Shown piece by piece: positions 22,168-33,795 of a stretch of DNA of 64,000 nt. A model generated the notes under the pieces. That model did no database searches and was not told where the DNA came from. It was given only the letters and a program-made list of their open reading frames with translations. This DNA comes from Cherax quadricarinatus. Lineage: Eukaryota > Arthropoda > Malacostraca > Decapoda > Parastacidae. Numbering within the stretch: the first letter of the stretch is position 1; each line of letters opens with the position of its first letter. The translations under genes and the position numbers were made by a program. The stretch covers positions 50,781,944 to 50,845,943 of the forward strand of contig NC_091292.1 in assembly GCF_038502225.1 (NCBI RefSeq), in the 5' to 3' direction.

Positions 22168-23840
22168 AACTTGAATGATTAAGGAGATAAATTCCTACAC
22201 AATTCTCGTAGTATAACTTATTATATTTATATACCATACTTATTCTGTACTCAACATATACGTATATAGTGCTATGGGAACTTCATATAATATAGAGGTT
22301 ATTATAATATTCTTATGAATATATACCACTGGGTACGTTGTTATGATGAGATGTACTCATAAGTACATAAGTAATGTAGATGTGTAAGTGTGTGTGTTTG
22401 TGATTGCGTGGTATGTGATCGCTATATGCTAGGTATGTGCTCAGTAACACCTGACAGAGTGTGACTGACAAAAACAATTCCCGATATAAGCTAACATCTG
22501 GACCATCGAGACAATCAAATAGCTTGCTTTAACAATATGACAACCATTCGTCAAAGAACAGCAATGCTCGAAGCAGCAGTGAACATCACAGCGACAGGCA
22601 AGGAACAAGATCAAAAACGACCCTAACATGGAACTCCCATCATCAAATCCTCCCTGAAAAGGCTAAACTTCCTTAATACTGAAACTGTGTTCAACAATTT
22701 CAGTTCTCGACTACGACAGTGCATAGATGCCAAAACAATGTAGGATAAGTGGTGAACTCTGGACCAGAGTTACAGAGACGTCAAATAACACTAAGTCTAA
22801 ATAATGTTCTGTGAACTAAGTTGCCAAGAATTTTCAGTACTCTACCAAAAACAGTCTACACAAGCTGAGGAAAACAGCAATCTTCCAGAGTAGAGATGTA
22901 GGTGTTTCGTCCACTAGAGGAAGAGGAAGGAAGGCATAGCAGGCCCAACGTCTGGTGACTCATACCAGATTATCCATGGTACCATCTGCAAAAACAAGTA
23001 CGTGGGTAGTTTGCAACATGCTGGCAACCGATCAAAACTTCCTTTCAATATGCACAATGAGCGGTGTAGTTTTTAAATCCAAAATACATAAACAAGCTAA
23101 TAATAATACAAATCAAAATAATATAGAGCATGAAATATAAAATTATATGACTGATGGTCAGAAGGAAAAGGCTGTAGCTAAATGACTGGCATTAGAGGTT
23201 ACTAAAGTCGTTTCTCGGTTTCTTCGGTCTTGGTCTCATATCAACAGATCCTTTCGATTTTTGTTGTCGTGCTTCTCACTCTCTCTGAAACCTGGATGTC
23301 ACTGTCTTTCTCGACCTTCTGACGATCAGAGGTTGTTAGAAACATCATTGAAGACCTTCTTTTCGTCCGTATGCTCTGACCTCCACATCGTGCAGTTCTG
23401 TTTAATCTTGAGCTTGTTCCCATTATCAAAAATCTTCGAAGTAGAAAGCGGAATTTGCTTTTTGCATCTATGCAATAGGCTTAATTACAATCATAGACTA
23501 GACAGTGTTTCTGAACGTGAAACTTGAAACTACTACACTTAGTCACTGCTGGGTCTGAGTGTTCCTCAAATGTGTTGCCATGTTTTGGGAATTTCCCACA
23601 CATTTGTGGGAAAATGAATTCACATGAGAACTTTTGTAGGAAAGCATTCACATTATGAAGTGTGTGGGATTTTTCATGGGAATTTGACCTATCGTTTGAT
23701 TTATATGAGAAGTTTATTTCATGTGGGATTTTTGTGGTAAAGATACCATACTAACCATATAACGACACATGAAAATAATGCTGGTATAGGTGAATTAGAC
23801 TACTGCTACTTCCCAACACAAGAATTTTAATGTACCATCT
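22168..23840. other. Spacer, no gene seen
   Basis: AT-rich, no supported frame. About 23565-23760 contains repeated tgtgggaattt-like words (gggaatttcccacacatttg, gtgtgggatttttcatggga) that look like an old local duplication. Confidence 0.5.
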
Positions 23841-23869
23841 GACTGCAAATGCAAGTCTTTTTTTTATTA

Positions 23870-24235
23870 TTAAATATGGACGACGTTCAAAATGTGTGGA
23901 ATGTTGTTAATGTTGATCAGTGGCCCAAATCTTGTTTGGAAGACAGTGCCACTTTCTGGGCCGTGATAAATAAGAAAATTCAACAAAACGAGTTTCCAAA
24001 AATTCCATTTCTTGCTTTGGCATTATTTTCTCTTCCCTTTTCTAATGTTAGTGTAGGAAATATTTTCACAGACCAATGTAGTTCACTTTAAACTTAAGCA
24101 TCGCTTCAAGTTCAGTACGATCAGTTGATGAAATACTTCAGATCAGGAATGGACTATCAAACTCTCTCTAATACAGAGATGATAACCAAAAAATTGTCAG
24201 ATTTAAATCATAGTCTTTTTTCCAAGTTTGATTAA
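23870..24235 (+). pseudogene. hAT transposase C-terminal (dimerisation) remnant
   Basis: The frame reads ATFWAVINKKIQQN then FLALALFSLPFSNVSVGNIF. This matches the hAT dimerisation motif, normally A..LL.LP.SN.. VER.FS, which holds the C-terminus of hAT transposases together. Here VER is VGN. Stops at 24091 and later break the continuation, which still recalls the hAT tail (LKHRFKF, then MDYQTLSNTE). No DDE core or TIRs were found nearby. Confidence 0.65.
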
Positions 24236-24344
24236 CATTAAATATTTTGTCTGGGAATATACTAATTTTTTTTGTTTCCGTAGACTGTTACTTTAGCACG
24301 CTGCAAACCTCACGAAATTGCAATAACACGACTGCAAACAAATC

Positions 24345-24395
24345 AGGGAATGGATGGGGTTTGAACCCATGGAAAGTGAGTCCTAAAAGCCACAG
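24345..24395 (-). repeat. tRNA-like box B segment
   Basis: On the minus strand, atggg-ttcaaac-cccat forms a perfect T-arm-like stem with a 7-nt loop, followed by an acceptor-like strand. No full cloverleaf could be drawn, so it is a SINE fragment at best. Confidence 0.3.
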
Positions 24396-25090
24396 GCAGG
24401 AGGTTCTGCAGGGAGTTACACTGGAATACTCACACAGCACATCAAACCTGTACTTGGTGCAGCAGTAGAGATTGTCCTTTCAGAGATAACTTTTACTAAC
24501 TGTCTTGCCGTGTTGATACCTCAACATTCAAAGCCGTTTTTCATTAATGCTATGTTATGAGCCCTGAAAAAGGACGGGAAATAAGGCTATCTCCGCTAAT
24601 ATTTTTTTCCATTGTCTCGTTGCCAAAGTGCCAAGCAAAAATATTTGCCAAGAAACTGCAAAGTTATTTTCAGGGAAATCATCTTGGTTTCGAGATCACT
24701 AAAAGCAGTGATGATATGGCAGTAGTTAGGATAGCTTGAATGGATGGATTTAAATTAGTGAAAGGAGACGTGGTTTTCGAAGCCACTCCAAATCATTTTA
24801 CTTGTGTTTTCTTTGTTTCGGCTGGTTCCAACAGCCTGACTTAATTGTTCGGCGAGCATGAAATTATCTCGTCAGACGGCGCCCAGCCAGGCAATTCATT
24901 CGTTCCATATCTCTTCTGCACTGTGATAAGAGAACTCACAGACAATTTAAGCAGCAAATTCAACTTCTGGTACCTGGACGACGGCGTTCAGTCAGATATG
25001 GAAAAGTCCCTGGCAGTAGATCTTCAACCCTTCCAAATGTGTAATCATCTAGAAAGCGAAAAAAATGAACCGGGGATTGAGTTGAGATAA
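24395..25090 (+). pseudogene. Decayed LDDG-type RT copy
   Basis: Read across frames: GSAGSYTGILTQHIK, VLSEITFTNCLAVLIPQ, ALKKDGK, then from 24845 FGEHEIISSDGAQPG, FVPYLFCTVIREL and FWYLDDGVQSDMEKSL. Each has a counterpart in the 942-aa protein (residues 227-455), including LDDG. Numerous stops and shifts. It independently confirms that LDDG is a family trait rather than a mutation of one copy. Confidence 0.8.
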
Positions 25091-25261
25091 CGTGGGAGGA
25101 TAGGTTTTTTGTTGAAGACCACTGTGGGAGGATGGTAGGCACGGGACCTCAGTTAGACGGAAGTATGGTGGAAGGAGTTTTGAGATAATGGCTTGAATAT
25201 CAATCAGGCATATGTGAGTCTACGAATGTATATTGGATGGATCTAAGAGAAGTTGTTTAAA

Positions 25262-25535
25262 TATCTTAAAGTGCTGTTGGAATGTGAGCAAAGTAACATT
25301 TAAGAAAGGATTATGGGGAACCCACTCAGCCGGACTTGACTCTTGTAAGGGGATCGAGTGTCTGCACTCTGATAGAGGGGTGATGATGTTACTGTACGGA
25401 GGGTCATTTTAAATATGATGTCTGTGCATTTCTGGTAAGATAAATACTGAATAAATGATAGTAAATGTGTTTCCTTTTTTGGATCACCCAACCTACGTGG
25501 AAAAAAGTCTGTGATCAAAGAATATATATAATGTA
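25262..25535 (+). pseudogene. Decayed RTE-like 3' end
   Basis: Follows the RTE 3' UTR order with about 25% change by eye: ctgttggaatgtgagcaaag, then cggacttgactcttg, then tctgcactctgatagagggg, and a degraded gggccaccctg. No coding sequence remains. Confidence 0.65.
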
Positions 25536-26449
25536 ACTGTGAATGCAAACACTTCTCTTTAATCAGCTTTTCTTTAATAGTTCTCAGTACTGAGGTGCTC
25601 CTCTCTTTCGAATTCCATCAGAATTGGGTTACTATCCTTTTCTCATAAGCTACAAGCGTCGTTAAAGGTGACAAAAATTTCCTGAGCAAAAGATTTATTA
25701 CCCATTTGACGCGTTAATTTCTTGTTTGACTGTATGTGAATTTACTACAAATGTAAGAAATAACATTTTCAAAGCAATAAATAAAAAGAAACCGAATGTT
25801 CTAGCAATGAGAAAACTAAAGTTAAAAATCGTGGGGTATTTTGAACAGGGAACGGTAGATGGTATTAAATTATGTTGTATGTGAAAGAACATGAACAAAA
25901 GTTGTGGAAATATTAAATAAATAACAGTGGAAAAAAAAGGAGGTGAAAATGTTAAATTCAAGAATTTTGGAGATTACAATAAAAATGAGATGAATGAAGT
26001 AAATAACGTAGGGTGCTTTTGCACCTTAAGTTGAAAGGAGAGTAGGTAAAGTTTTTAATTAATTCATCCAAGTGAGAGGAGAATACTGGTTGTGGAGACC
26101 TGACTTATAAAGTGGTAGAGACTGTTGTAAAGGAGGTAAACACAACGAGTTGAGTTCCAGAAGTAAATGAAGAAAATACTTAGAAATAACGTTATAACTA
26201 GTTATTATATGTTGTAAGAGATAAGATGACGTTCGGAACGACAGCAGTTCGCGAGGCTGTGTATGTAATGTTAATTTGATAAATGTTACACGTCTGGAGG
26301 AATGTGTTTTAGACGAGAGAAATTATGAGATAAATCACTCAATGTTAACATCAGTATAAGTAAAAGGATGATGGGGTAAAGGGAAGAAGGGTGTCCGCAG
26401 GAAAGGAGAAGATAATGATGGAATATTTTATAGAAAGAATGAGCAACTG

Positions 26450-27560
26450 TTCAATAAAATGGTGGCTAGAGGGAGAGAAGGTATTGACGAGGTCACGGAG
26501 GCGTGTTGTTACAGAGGTGTGGATGAGGGTGGAAAGACGAAAGACGGGAAGATAGCTAAGAACATGTTTTTATTTAAAAAAATTACAATAAAAAAATTAT
26601 TTAAGGAGACCAGACTCACTGGATTAAAAAATATTTAAAAGAGTGTTAAAGGGAGTAAAAGAACAAACATTAATTAGAATAAAAAGCTGTTTTTGAGAGA
26701 GATAAATAAACTGAGAAATCCTGTGGAGCAAATAGATTTGGCAGGCAAGAATTATAGTGGTGAGATATTTGATGGTGAGGAAGAGATATTGAAATAGTCG
26801 ACAGAATATATGAAGAATTCCAAAACGTTAGTGATCAATGGAATTTAATAATTTCTTGTATTGCATGAGGCAGAGAGAAACAGAATCTACTACGAAGAGG
26901 GAAGAGACAGAAATGTATATAGAGGGAAAGGGTGAGAAAATGAACACTTTGAAAAGTCATGAATATATGTGATTAAAACTGATGAAGAAAGAAGGTAGGA
27001 ACACAGTTTGGGAATGATTCATGTATTTTGATATATTTATGAGAGAAGAAAACCCTGGATATTCTCACTGTATAAGGAAACTGGCAACAAGAATTGCAGA
27101 GAAATATTATCAAAGGATCTAAGAGGATGGCAGGAACAAGGGAAGAGCTCTTGAGATGGTTTGGTAATTGGGATAAACAGAAACGAGACAGGTTGACCAA
27201 GAGATTGCATAAATCAGGGGCCGAGTGAAAGAGGGGAAGGAGTGTCACTGGAAGAGTGTGAAGGTGCTTGTGGAAAGTGTTTTAAGTGATTAAATCTTTT
27301 CTGCTATGTATTAATGTTGGTAGAATTACCGACAATACGTAAGGTAAAAGGACACAAGTGCAACTAATGTGACATTTTATTGTGGCAACGTTTCGCTCTC
27401 CAGTATCGAAACGTTGCAACAATAAAATGTCACATTAGTTATACTTGTGTCGTTTTACTTTACGTTTGTGCTACATTGGAATAAGTGGACGTAAATAATT
27501 TTTACATATAAAGGAAGCTGGTTTGTCCGACTTGAGGTCTGGAAGTGGAACCTACACTGT
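26450..27560 (+). pseudogene. Old RTE-like relic
   Basis: Fragments align in order with the 829-aa protein: EINKLRNPVEQIDLAGKN (counterpart EINKLRKPREQMDLSVKN, residues 252-269), near 26700, then from 27145 RELLRWFGNWDKQKRDRLTK (counterpart of LLRWFGHVERMERNRM). A 3' UTR trace is at 27505-27560. Stops throughout. A Penelope-like palindrome (27340-27472) sits in its 3' UTR. Confidence 0.6.
27340..27472. repeat. Inverted pair of Penelope-like terminal blocks
   Basis: Left arm ends in tgtggcaacgtttcg, right arm begins cgaaacgttgcaacaataaa. The arms pair over about 58 bp, with only ctctccagtat between them. Each arm carries GAAACGTTG, the block that follows helix II in hammerhead-like Penelope repeats, but the CUGANGA box is not preserved here. 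Confidence 0.65.
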
Positions 27561-27924
27561 CTCTTTATGTCATGATCATCTGTAATTAAATAATAATTCT
27601 TTATCGTTCATATATTTCAGAAACGTCTTCCTCCTTTATTTTACGTTATCCGGCAGATGTTGGCTATATTACAAAACAATATTAATGATAAGCAACGATT
27701 TTGTCAACTATTGTATTATGTTATAACTATTTAATGAACTTCAGGTCCAAAAGAATGACAGTGTATAATAAAATTTTCAGCACAAAAATTTTTTGCAGCC
27801 TATATTAATCTTTTTCCTGAGAAGATTAATTGATCTGTATATTTCGACCCTTTTCTGGGATCCTCTTCAGCAGTAATGAATATCAATAACGCATTTTTAT
27901 TCTTCAGTAACTCGTCAGATTTAT

Positions 27925-28935
27925 TACTATTTTTTTTATTAACACATCGGCCGATTCCCACCAAGGCAGGGTGGCCCGAAAAAGAAAAACTTTCATCATC
28001 ATTCACTCCATCACTGTCTTGCCAGAGGCGCGCTTACACTACAGTTATAAAACTGTGACATTAACACCCCTCCTTCAGAGTGCAGACACTGTACTTCCCA
28101 TCTCCAGGACTCAAGTCCGGCCTGCCGATTTCCCCGAACCCCGTCATAAATGTTACTTTGCTCACACTCCAACAGCACGTCAAGTATTAAAAAACATTTG
28201 TCTTCATTCACTCCTATCAAATACGCTCACGCATGCTTGCTGGAAGTCCAAACCACTCGCACACAAAACCTTTACCCCCTCCCTCCCTTTCCTACGCCGA
28301 CCCCTACCCCGCCTTTCCTCTACTACAGTTTTATACACTCTCGAAGTCATTCTGTTTTATTCCATTCTCTTTACATGTCCGAACCACCTCAACAATCTCT
28401 TCTCAGCCCTCTGGATAATACTTTTAGTAATTCTGCACCTCCTCCTAATTTCCAAACTACGAATTCTCTGTATTATATTCACAAAAGCACAGTGTCATCA
28501 GCAAAAAGCAACTGTGACAACTCCCACTTTGTCTTAGATTCTTTATCTTTTAGCTCCACACCTCTTGTCAAGACCTGAACATTCACTTCTCATACAACCT
28601 CATCTATAAATATATTGAACAACCACGGTGACATCACACATCCTTGTTTAAGCCCTACTTTTACTGGGAAATAATTTCCCTCTTTCCTACATACTTTAAC
28701 TTGAGCCTCACTATCCTCGTAAAAACTCTTCACTGCTTTCAGTAACCTACCTCCTATATCATACACCTGCAACATCTGCCACATTGCTCCCCCCCCCATC
28801 CACCCTGTCATACGCCTTTTCCAAATCCATAAATGCCACAAAAACCTCTTTACTCTTATCTAAATATTGTTTACCTGTTTCACTATAAACACTTGGTCTA
28901 CACACCTTTCTACCTTTCCTAAAGCTTAACTATAT
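27925..28935 (-). pseudogene. RTE-like copy with internal deletion
   Basis: From high to low: GGAMWQMLQVYDIGGRLL, KVGLKQGCVMSPWLFNIFID (near 28640), LKDKESKTKWELSQLLFADD (near 28530). At about 28483 the sequence jumps from the FADD block straight to NIIQRIRSLEIRRR, losing roughly 150 residues present in the 19384 copy. It then runs through RLLRWFGH and the C-terminus FDRSE to the 3' UTR and a short T-rich tail near 27925. Confidence 0.8.
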
Positions 28936-30126
28936 TCTCTTATTTCTGATATATTTTTGTCCATCCAGTTGGTAAGGAAGTTCAAATTACTAATATTAAT
29001 GCATAATAATAGAGTACACTTTAATGAGAAGCGTTGTGATCTATGTACTTTTATGTACTTATGTACAAGCTTACTCATCACACTTCCAGACTACTAGCAG
29101 TAATTCAGTAATATGTCTAGTAAGAGGTTAGGTAAGGCTCGTCAGTCTGCACTTGTCTTAGTCAGATGATGACCCGCCATTGGAGCTTTTGGTTATTTGA
29201 CCGAGGCCTTTAGCTGGCTTACCGGAGACATGCAACAAATATGGTGAAAAATAAGTTAACTAAGATATTTTATAAAGATCACATATAACAAAGATGTGGT
29301 GCAATAAATACTCGAATTAATAAGCTTCGTTGTTTTACTTTCATGTGTTAAACTGATGAAATTTAGTAGATTACACATTACAGCCCTAGAATACAAGGTC
29401 TATAAGGTTAATTTACCAAGAAATATTTGAGAACTATTATGCTATTACCAGAATGCTTTCGGAAACATATGTTCCTTACTAGTATTTAGGAGTCGACGTC
29501 CAGACTTCGTAATGCACAATGGGAAAACTTTGCGAGCGTCCATAGCCTCCACACTGAGAAACCGGGATCGATCCCCGGCACGGAACAAACGTTGGAAAGT
29601 GTTCTTACACCTGCTGCCATTGTTCACCTACCAGTAAGTAGGATCCTGGGTGTTAGACGACTGCTGTGGTTCGCTCTCTGGGGAGAAGATTAAAGGATCC
29701 CATTGGAAATAAGGCACTCCCCAATAACGTATTGGATTTATTGAGTTATCCTTTGTGGTGAACCCTCCGGGCAATAATATACGAAGAAAATAGTAATTCA
29801 TGTCATCTGGTATTCATATGTTATGAAAGTGACTGTTACGTTTCTTCCAAACATCTGCAACACACATATTTCGTCTAAGACGAAGCAGGGCTTATCATCC
29901 TTGGTTGTACAATAGAAAGGATAATGACATAAGTGCTTAAATATCACAATAGTCTCTAAACTCACTTCATGCTAAATGGATACCCATTCTCAGGAATCCT
30001 CATTATCCCATCAGCCCTACACAAGTGGCTCACTTCAAAGTCATCGTAATTAAAGGTTCCCATTTCACCAGCTGATTTTGCTGATAATTTCCCAAGAAAA
30101 TGAAGAAAAATTTTACACCCATCCAT

Positions 30127-30130
<4 letters not shown>
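28936..30130. other. Spacer with dispersed repeat and SINE
   Basis: No gene. 29125-29200 (gatgacccgccattggagct) recurs inverted at 39600-39705. A tRNA-like SINE is annotated separately. Confidence 0.5.
29510..29715 (+). mobile_element. tRNA-derived SINE, diverged
   Basis: T-arm-like ccggg-atcgatc-cccgg at 29552-29572 is followed by a body shared with the SINEs at 53155 and 49670: ttacacctgctgcc, then tcctgggtgttagacgactg. The 5' tRNA part is eroded. Confidence 0.55.

Positions 30131-30220
<90 letters not shown>
30131..30220. repeat. (TA)n microsatellite
   Basis: Abuts the left end of the Tigger element. Confidence 0.95.
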
Positions 30221-30223
<3 letters not shown>

Positions 30224-32561
30224 GTCCCCCGCTTTTCGTAGTTCCCGGCAATCGTAAAATTCGCCAATCATAGAGGTATTTTCGTATAAACATGGACTCG
30301 CTTTTCATAGGTTGACTCGCGAGTCGTAGTTCGTCCGGGACGCGTACCCACGGCGTGAGCCAGGGCGGCAGCCAGTCTGGCATTGTTTACCAGTGAGCGA
30401 AGGTCCCCTCACATGCTCCAGCGAAATATTTCATAATATTCCATTTATTTTAGTGCTTGCAAGTACTAAATAAGCTACCATGGCTCCAAAGAAAGCTCCT
30501 AGTGCCAAGCCTGTGGTAAAGAAGGTGAGAAATACGATTGAATTTAAGAAAACCATCATTGAACAATATGAAAGTGGTACAAGTGTGGCCGAACTGTCCA
30601 GGATGTATAAGAAACCCTACACAACCTTATGTTTCATAGTGGCCAAGAAAAATGAAATAAAGGATGCTGTTGTTGCAAAGGGAGTAACTATGCTGACAAA
30701 AATGAGATCACCAGTACTGGAAGAGGTTGAGAAGTTATTATTGGTGTGGATAAATGAGAAACAATTAGCAGGAGATACTCTTATGACTTCGTTTATTTGT
30801 GAAAAGGCTAGGCAGTTGCATGAAGATTTGGTAAAGAAATTGCCTGCAAATAGTGGTGAAGTGAGTGAATTTAAGGCAAGCAAAGGCTGGTTTGAGAGAT
30901 TTAAGAACCGTACTGGCATATACAGTGTGGTAAGGCATGGTGAGGCTGCCAGTTCGGACCACAAGGCGGCTGAAAAATATGTGCATGAATTCCAGGAGTA
31001 CATAGAGGCTGAAGGACTGAAACCTGAACAAGTGTTCACTTGTGACGAAACAGGCCTCTTTTGGAAGAAAATGCCAAAGAGGACCTTCATTACACAAGAG
31101 GAAAAGGCAATGCCAGGACACAAGCCTATGAAAGACAGGCTGACGCTAATGTTCTGTGCTAATGCTAGTGGGGATTTCAAAGTGAAGCCATTACTAGTGT
31201 ACCATTCTGAAAATCCCAGAGTGTTCAGGAAAAACAATGTTATGAAGAGTAAATTGTGTGTGTTTTGGAAATCTAATAGTAAGGCATGGGTCACGAGGGA
31301 AATTTTCGTCGAGTGGTTCAATGAAGTGTTTGGCCCTAGTGTGAAGGAGTATCTCCTGGAAAAGAAATTGGATCTCAAGTGCCTGCTAGTAATGGACAAT
31401 GCACCTGCTCATCCTCCAAACTTGGATGACCTAATTTTCGAGGAGTTTGGGTTCATCACAGTAAAGTTCTTGCCCCCGAATACCACTCCTCTCCTCCAAC
31501 CCATGGACCAGCAGGTTATTGCAAACTTTAAAAAAATCTACACAAAAGCAATGTTTCACAGGTGCTTGACTGTGACCACAGACACTCACTTGACCCTAAG
31601 GGAATTTTGGAGAGAACACTTCAGCAACCTCCACTGCATAACCCTTATAGGTATGGCTTGGGAGGGAGTGACTACCAGGACTTTGAACTCTGCCTGGAGA
31701 AAATTGTGGCCAGATTTTGTCGACAAGAGGGATTTTGAAGAATTTGGGACTGACCCTAATGAGCCTATGTCTGTTGTAAAATCAATTGTGGCACTGGTGA
31801 GTTCCATGGGGTTGGATGTGAGTTTGGAGGATGTGGAAGAATTGGTGGAAGACCACAATGAAGAGCTCACCACTGAGGAGCTGCAAGAGCTTCAGCAGGA
31901 AGAGCAACACATCGCAGCTCAGAATCTTGCTGCAGAGGAGGAGGAAGAGAGATGGAAGAAGGTGCCTTCTTCAGAAATTAAAGAGATTTTTACTATGTGG
32001 TGTAAGATAGAAAGCTTTATGGAGAAACATCACCCTAACAAGGTTGTTGCAAGCCAGGTTGGCAACATGTACAATGACAAAGTCTTGGGCCATTTTAGGG
32101 AAGTGTTAAAGAGACGCCAGAAACAGAGCTCTCTCCACAGTTATTTTGTGAGACAGGACTCCAGTGACTCTCAAGGTGGTCCTAGTGGCATTAAGAAACA
32201 GAGAAGAGAAGCAACCCCAGAAAAGCAAATGGTACCTGAGGTGTTGATGGAAGGGGATTCCCCTTCCAAACTATAAACAATCCACTCTCTCTCCTCCTCC
32301 AGTCTCCCATACACTAAGAAGAATCTCCAATAAAGGTAAGTGTTATGCTGTTAATGTTTCATTCATCATTTCCCATTGTATTGTTTATGTACTACATGCA
32401 TATTTCATGTTAAAAAAATTTTTGTTTTAATACTTCTGGGTGTCAGGAACGGATTAATTGTATTTACATTATTTCTTATGGGGAAAATTGATTCGTAAAT
32501 CGTAAATTTCGTTTATAGTAACGGCTCCAGGAACGGATTAATTACGAACAACGAGGGACCA

Positions 32562-32564
<3 letters not shown>
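30219..32564 (+). mobile_element. Tigger/pogo DNA transposon, apparently complete
   Basis: Left end GTGGTCCCCCGCTTTTCGTA at 30221 (the expected leading CA has merged into the TA array). The right end, reversed, is CAGTGGTCCCTCGTTGTTCG, with TA outside. These match pogo/Tigger termini, which insert at TA. About 2.35 kb, with one long frame between. Both flanks are (TA)n. Confidence 0.88.
30480..32276 (+). CDS. Tigger/pogo-family transposase, intact
   Basis: 598 aa. Residues about 15-70 form a Psq/CENP-B-like helix-turn-helix (IEFKKTIIEQYESGTSVAEL). A second CENP-B-type DNA-binding domain follows (about 75-155, with KGWFERFKNRTGI). The DDE-type catalytic domain has CDETGLFW (D189), LLVMDNAPAHPP (D306) and LLQPMDQQVIANFK (D343), the three acidic residues that cut and join DNA. 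The C-terminus is acidic (EELQELQQEEQ), then ends with SSLHSYFVRQ. No stop or frameshift. The chosen ATG has a good context (accATGg) 260 bp from the left terminus. With both termini present, this copy could be active. Domesticated relatives exist in animals, but the flanking TIRs argue it is a transposon. Confidence 0.92.
   Translation: MAPKKAPSAKPVVKKVRNTIEFKKTIIEQYESGTSVAELSRMYKKPYTTLCFIVAKKNEIKDAVVAKGVTMLTKMRSPVLEEVEKLLLVWINEKQLAGDTLMTSFICEKARQLHEDLVKKLPANSGEVSEFKASKGWFERFKNRTGIYSVVRHGEAASSDHKAAEKYVHEFQEYIEAEGLKPEQVFTCDETGLFWKKMPKRTFITQEEKAMPGHKPMKDRLTLMFCANASGDFKVKPLLVYHSENPRVFRKNNVMKSKLCVFWKSNSKAWVTREIFVEWFNEVFGPSVKEYLLEKKLDLKCLLVMDNAPAHPPNLDDLIFEEFGFITVKFLPPNTTPLLQPMDQQVIANFKKIYTKAMFHRCLTVTTDTHLTLREFWREHFSNLHCITLIGMAWEGVTTRTLNSAWRKLWPDFVDKRDFEEFGTDPNEPMSVVKSIVALVSSMGLDVSLEDVEELVEDHNEELTTEELQELQQEEQHIAAQNLAAEEEEERWKKVPSSEIKEIFTMWCKIESFMEKHHPNKVVASQVGNMYNDKVLGHFREVLKRRQKQSSLHSYFVRQDSSDSQGGPSGIKKQRREATPEKQMVPEVLMEGDSPSKL

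Positions 32565-32632
<68 letters not shown>
32565..32632. repeat. (TA)n microsatellite
   Basis: Abuts the right end of the Tigger element. Confidence 0.95.
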
Positions 32633-32635
<3 letters not shown>

Positions 32636-32939
32636 AAAACAGAACGGAGAAAGAGCAAGGCAAGTGTATTATTTCTGTGAACCAAGACGAGGTAGCATGA
32701 AGAGAAGCGTTACTGTACGTTTTTGTCCCTCCAAGATAAACATTACCTGAAGACCATCAAGAAGATTCAACTGGAAGAAATATAAAGCGTTGCATGGTGA
32801 AACTTAATGGAATATGTCCAGCAGCTCACACATCAACACAGCGCCACGCTTTGTGAGGGTCTTTGAGATAGTGAAAGCAACATAGGTGCATGCAGTGTTT
32901 TTGAGTACAGCACAATACTGTTTGATAAGGGCCTCGGAT

Positions 32940-33640
32940 AAGTAATCCCAGCACAGTACTGTATCACAGTACTAGGTGTGAGTGATCTCACCACAGTACA
33001 GTGTCACAAGAATTAAAAGGGAGTGATCACGGTACTTCTGACAAAAACTAGAGGTGAGTGATCTCAGCACAGGAGAGTACTGTCTGTCAAGAACCAGGAG
33101 CGAGTGGTGCAAGCAAGCACAGTGTATCTGACGAGAACAAGAGTGAGTAATCCCAGTACTAGATGATGAAGACCGGACGAGTGAGCTCAGCACAGAAGTG
33201 CTTTACAAAATGCAGGAGTGATCGATCCCAGCACAGCAGCAGTGTACTGTCTAACGAGGAATAGGAGTGACTGGTAGTACACGACAAGGATCAGGGATGA
33301 GTGATCCGAGCACAGCATTGCTTGACAAGGACTAGTGGCGAGTGATCCCAGTACAGTCATGTCTTACAGAGATTAGGGGTGAGTGATCCCAGCAAAGTAC
33401 TCTCTGACAAGGGCCAGAAACAAGTGATCCCAGTTAGGTATTCTCCAATAAGACCCAGGAAGAAGTGATCCCAGCAGAGTACTGTATCATAAGTAGTAGG
33501 AGCTAATGATCCAAGCATATTACTTTCTGATAAAAATCAGGAATGAATGATCTTAATTTTTGTACTGTACGAAGAGGATCATAAGTGAGTGATCCTAGCA
33601 CAGTACTCTGTCAAGGACCAGTAATGTGTGGTGACAGCAC
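32940..33640. repeat. Diverged ~36-50-bp satellite
   Basis: Successive units vary around gagtgatcccagcacagtac then tgacaaggaccagga, about 16 copies with many indels. Noncoding. Confidence 0.75.
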
Positions 33641-33654
33641 ACTAATGCCTGGCA

Positions 33655-33795
33655 AATACGGGAAGCGAGTAATCTTAACACAGAAGAGGTATGATAAAGC
33701 TTATGGAGCAGGAAGAGTGACCTAGTAGCGACCTGTGAAGAGGCGGGGCCAGGAGCTGCGACTCGACCTCTGCAACAACAACCTGACAACAAACT
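33655..33795 (+). repeat. LINE 3'-end remnant
   Basis: Shares aagaggtatgataaagct, gacctagtagcgacc and gaagaggcggggccaggag with 60633-60737. In both places it marks the C-terminus and 3' end of a decapod-type LINE. Confidence 0.6.

Noticed and set aside
23241..23527. Opposing short frames around a CT-rich segment
   Set aside because: No domain recognised on either strand and no continuation on either side.
30617..31399. 260-aa minus-strand frame
   Set aside because: Shadow of the Tigger transposase.
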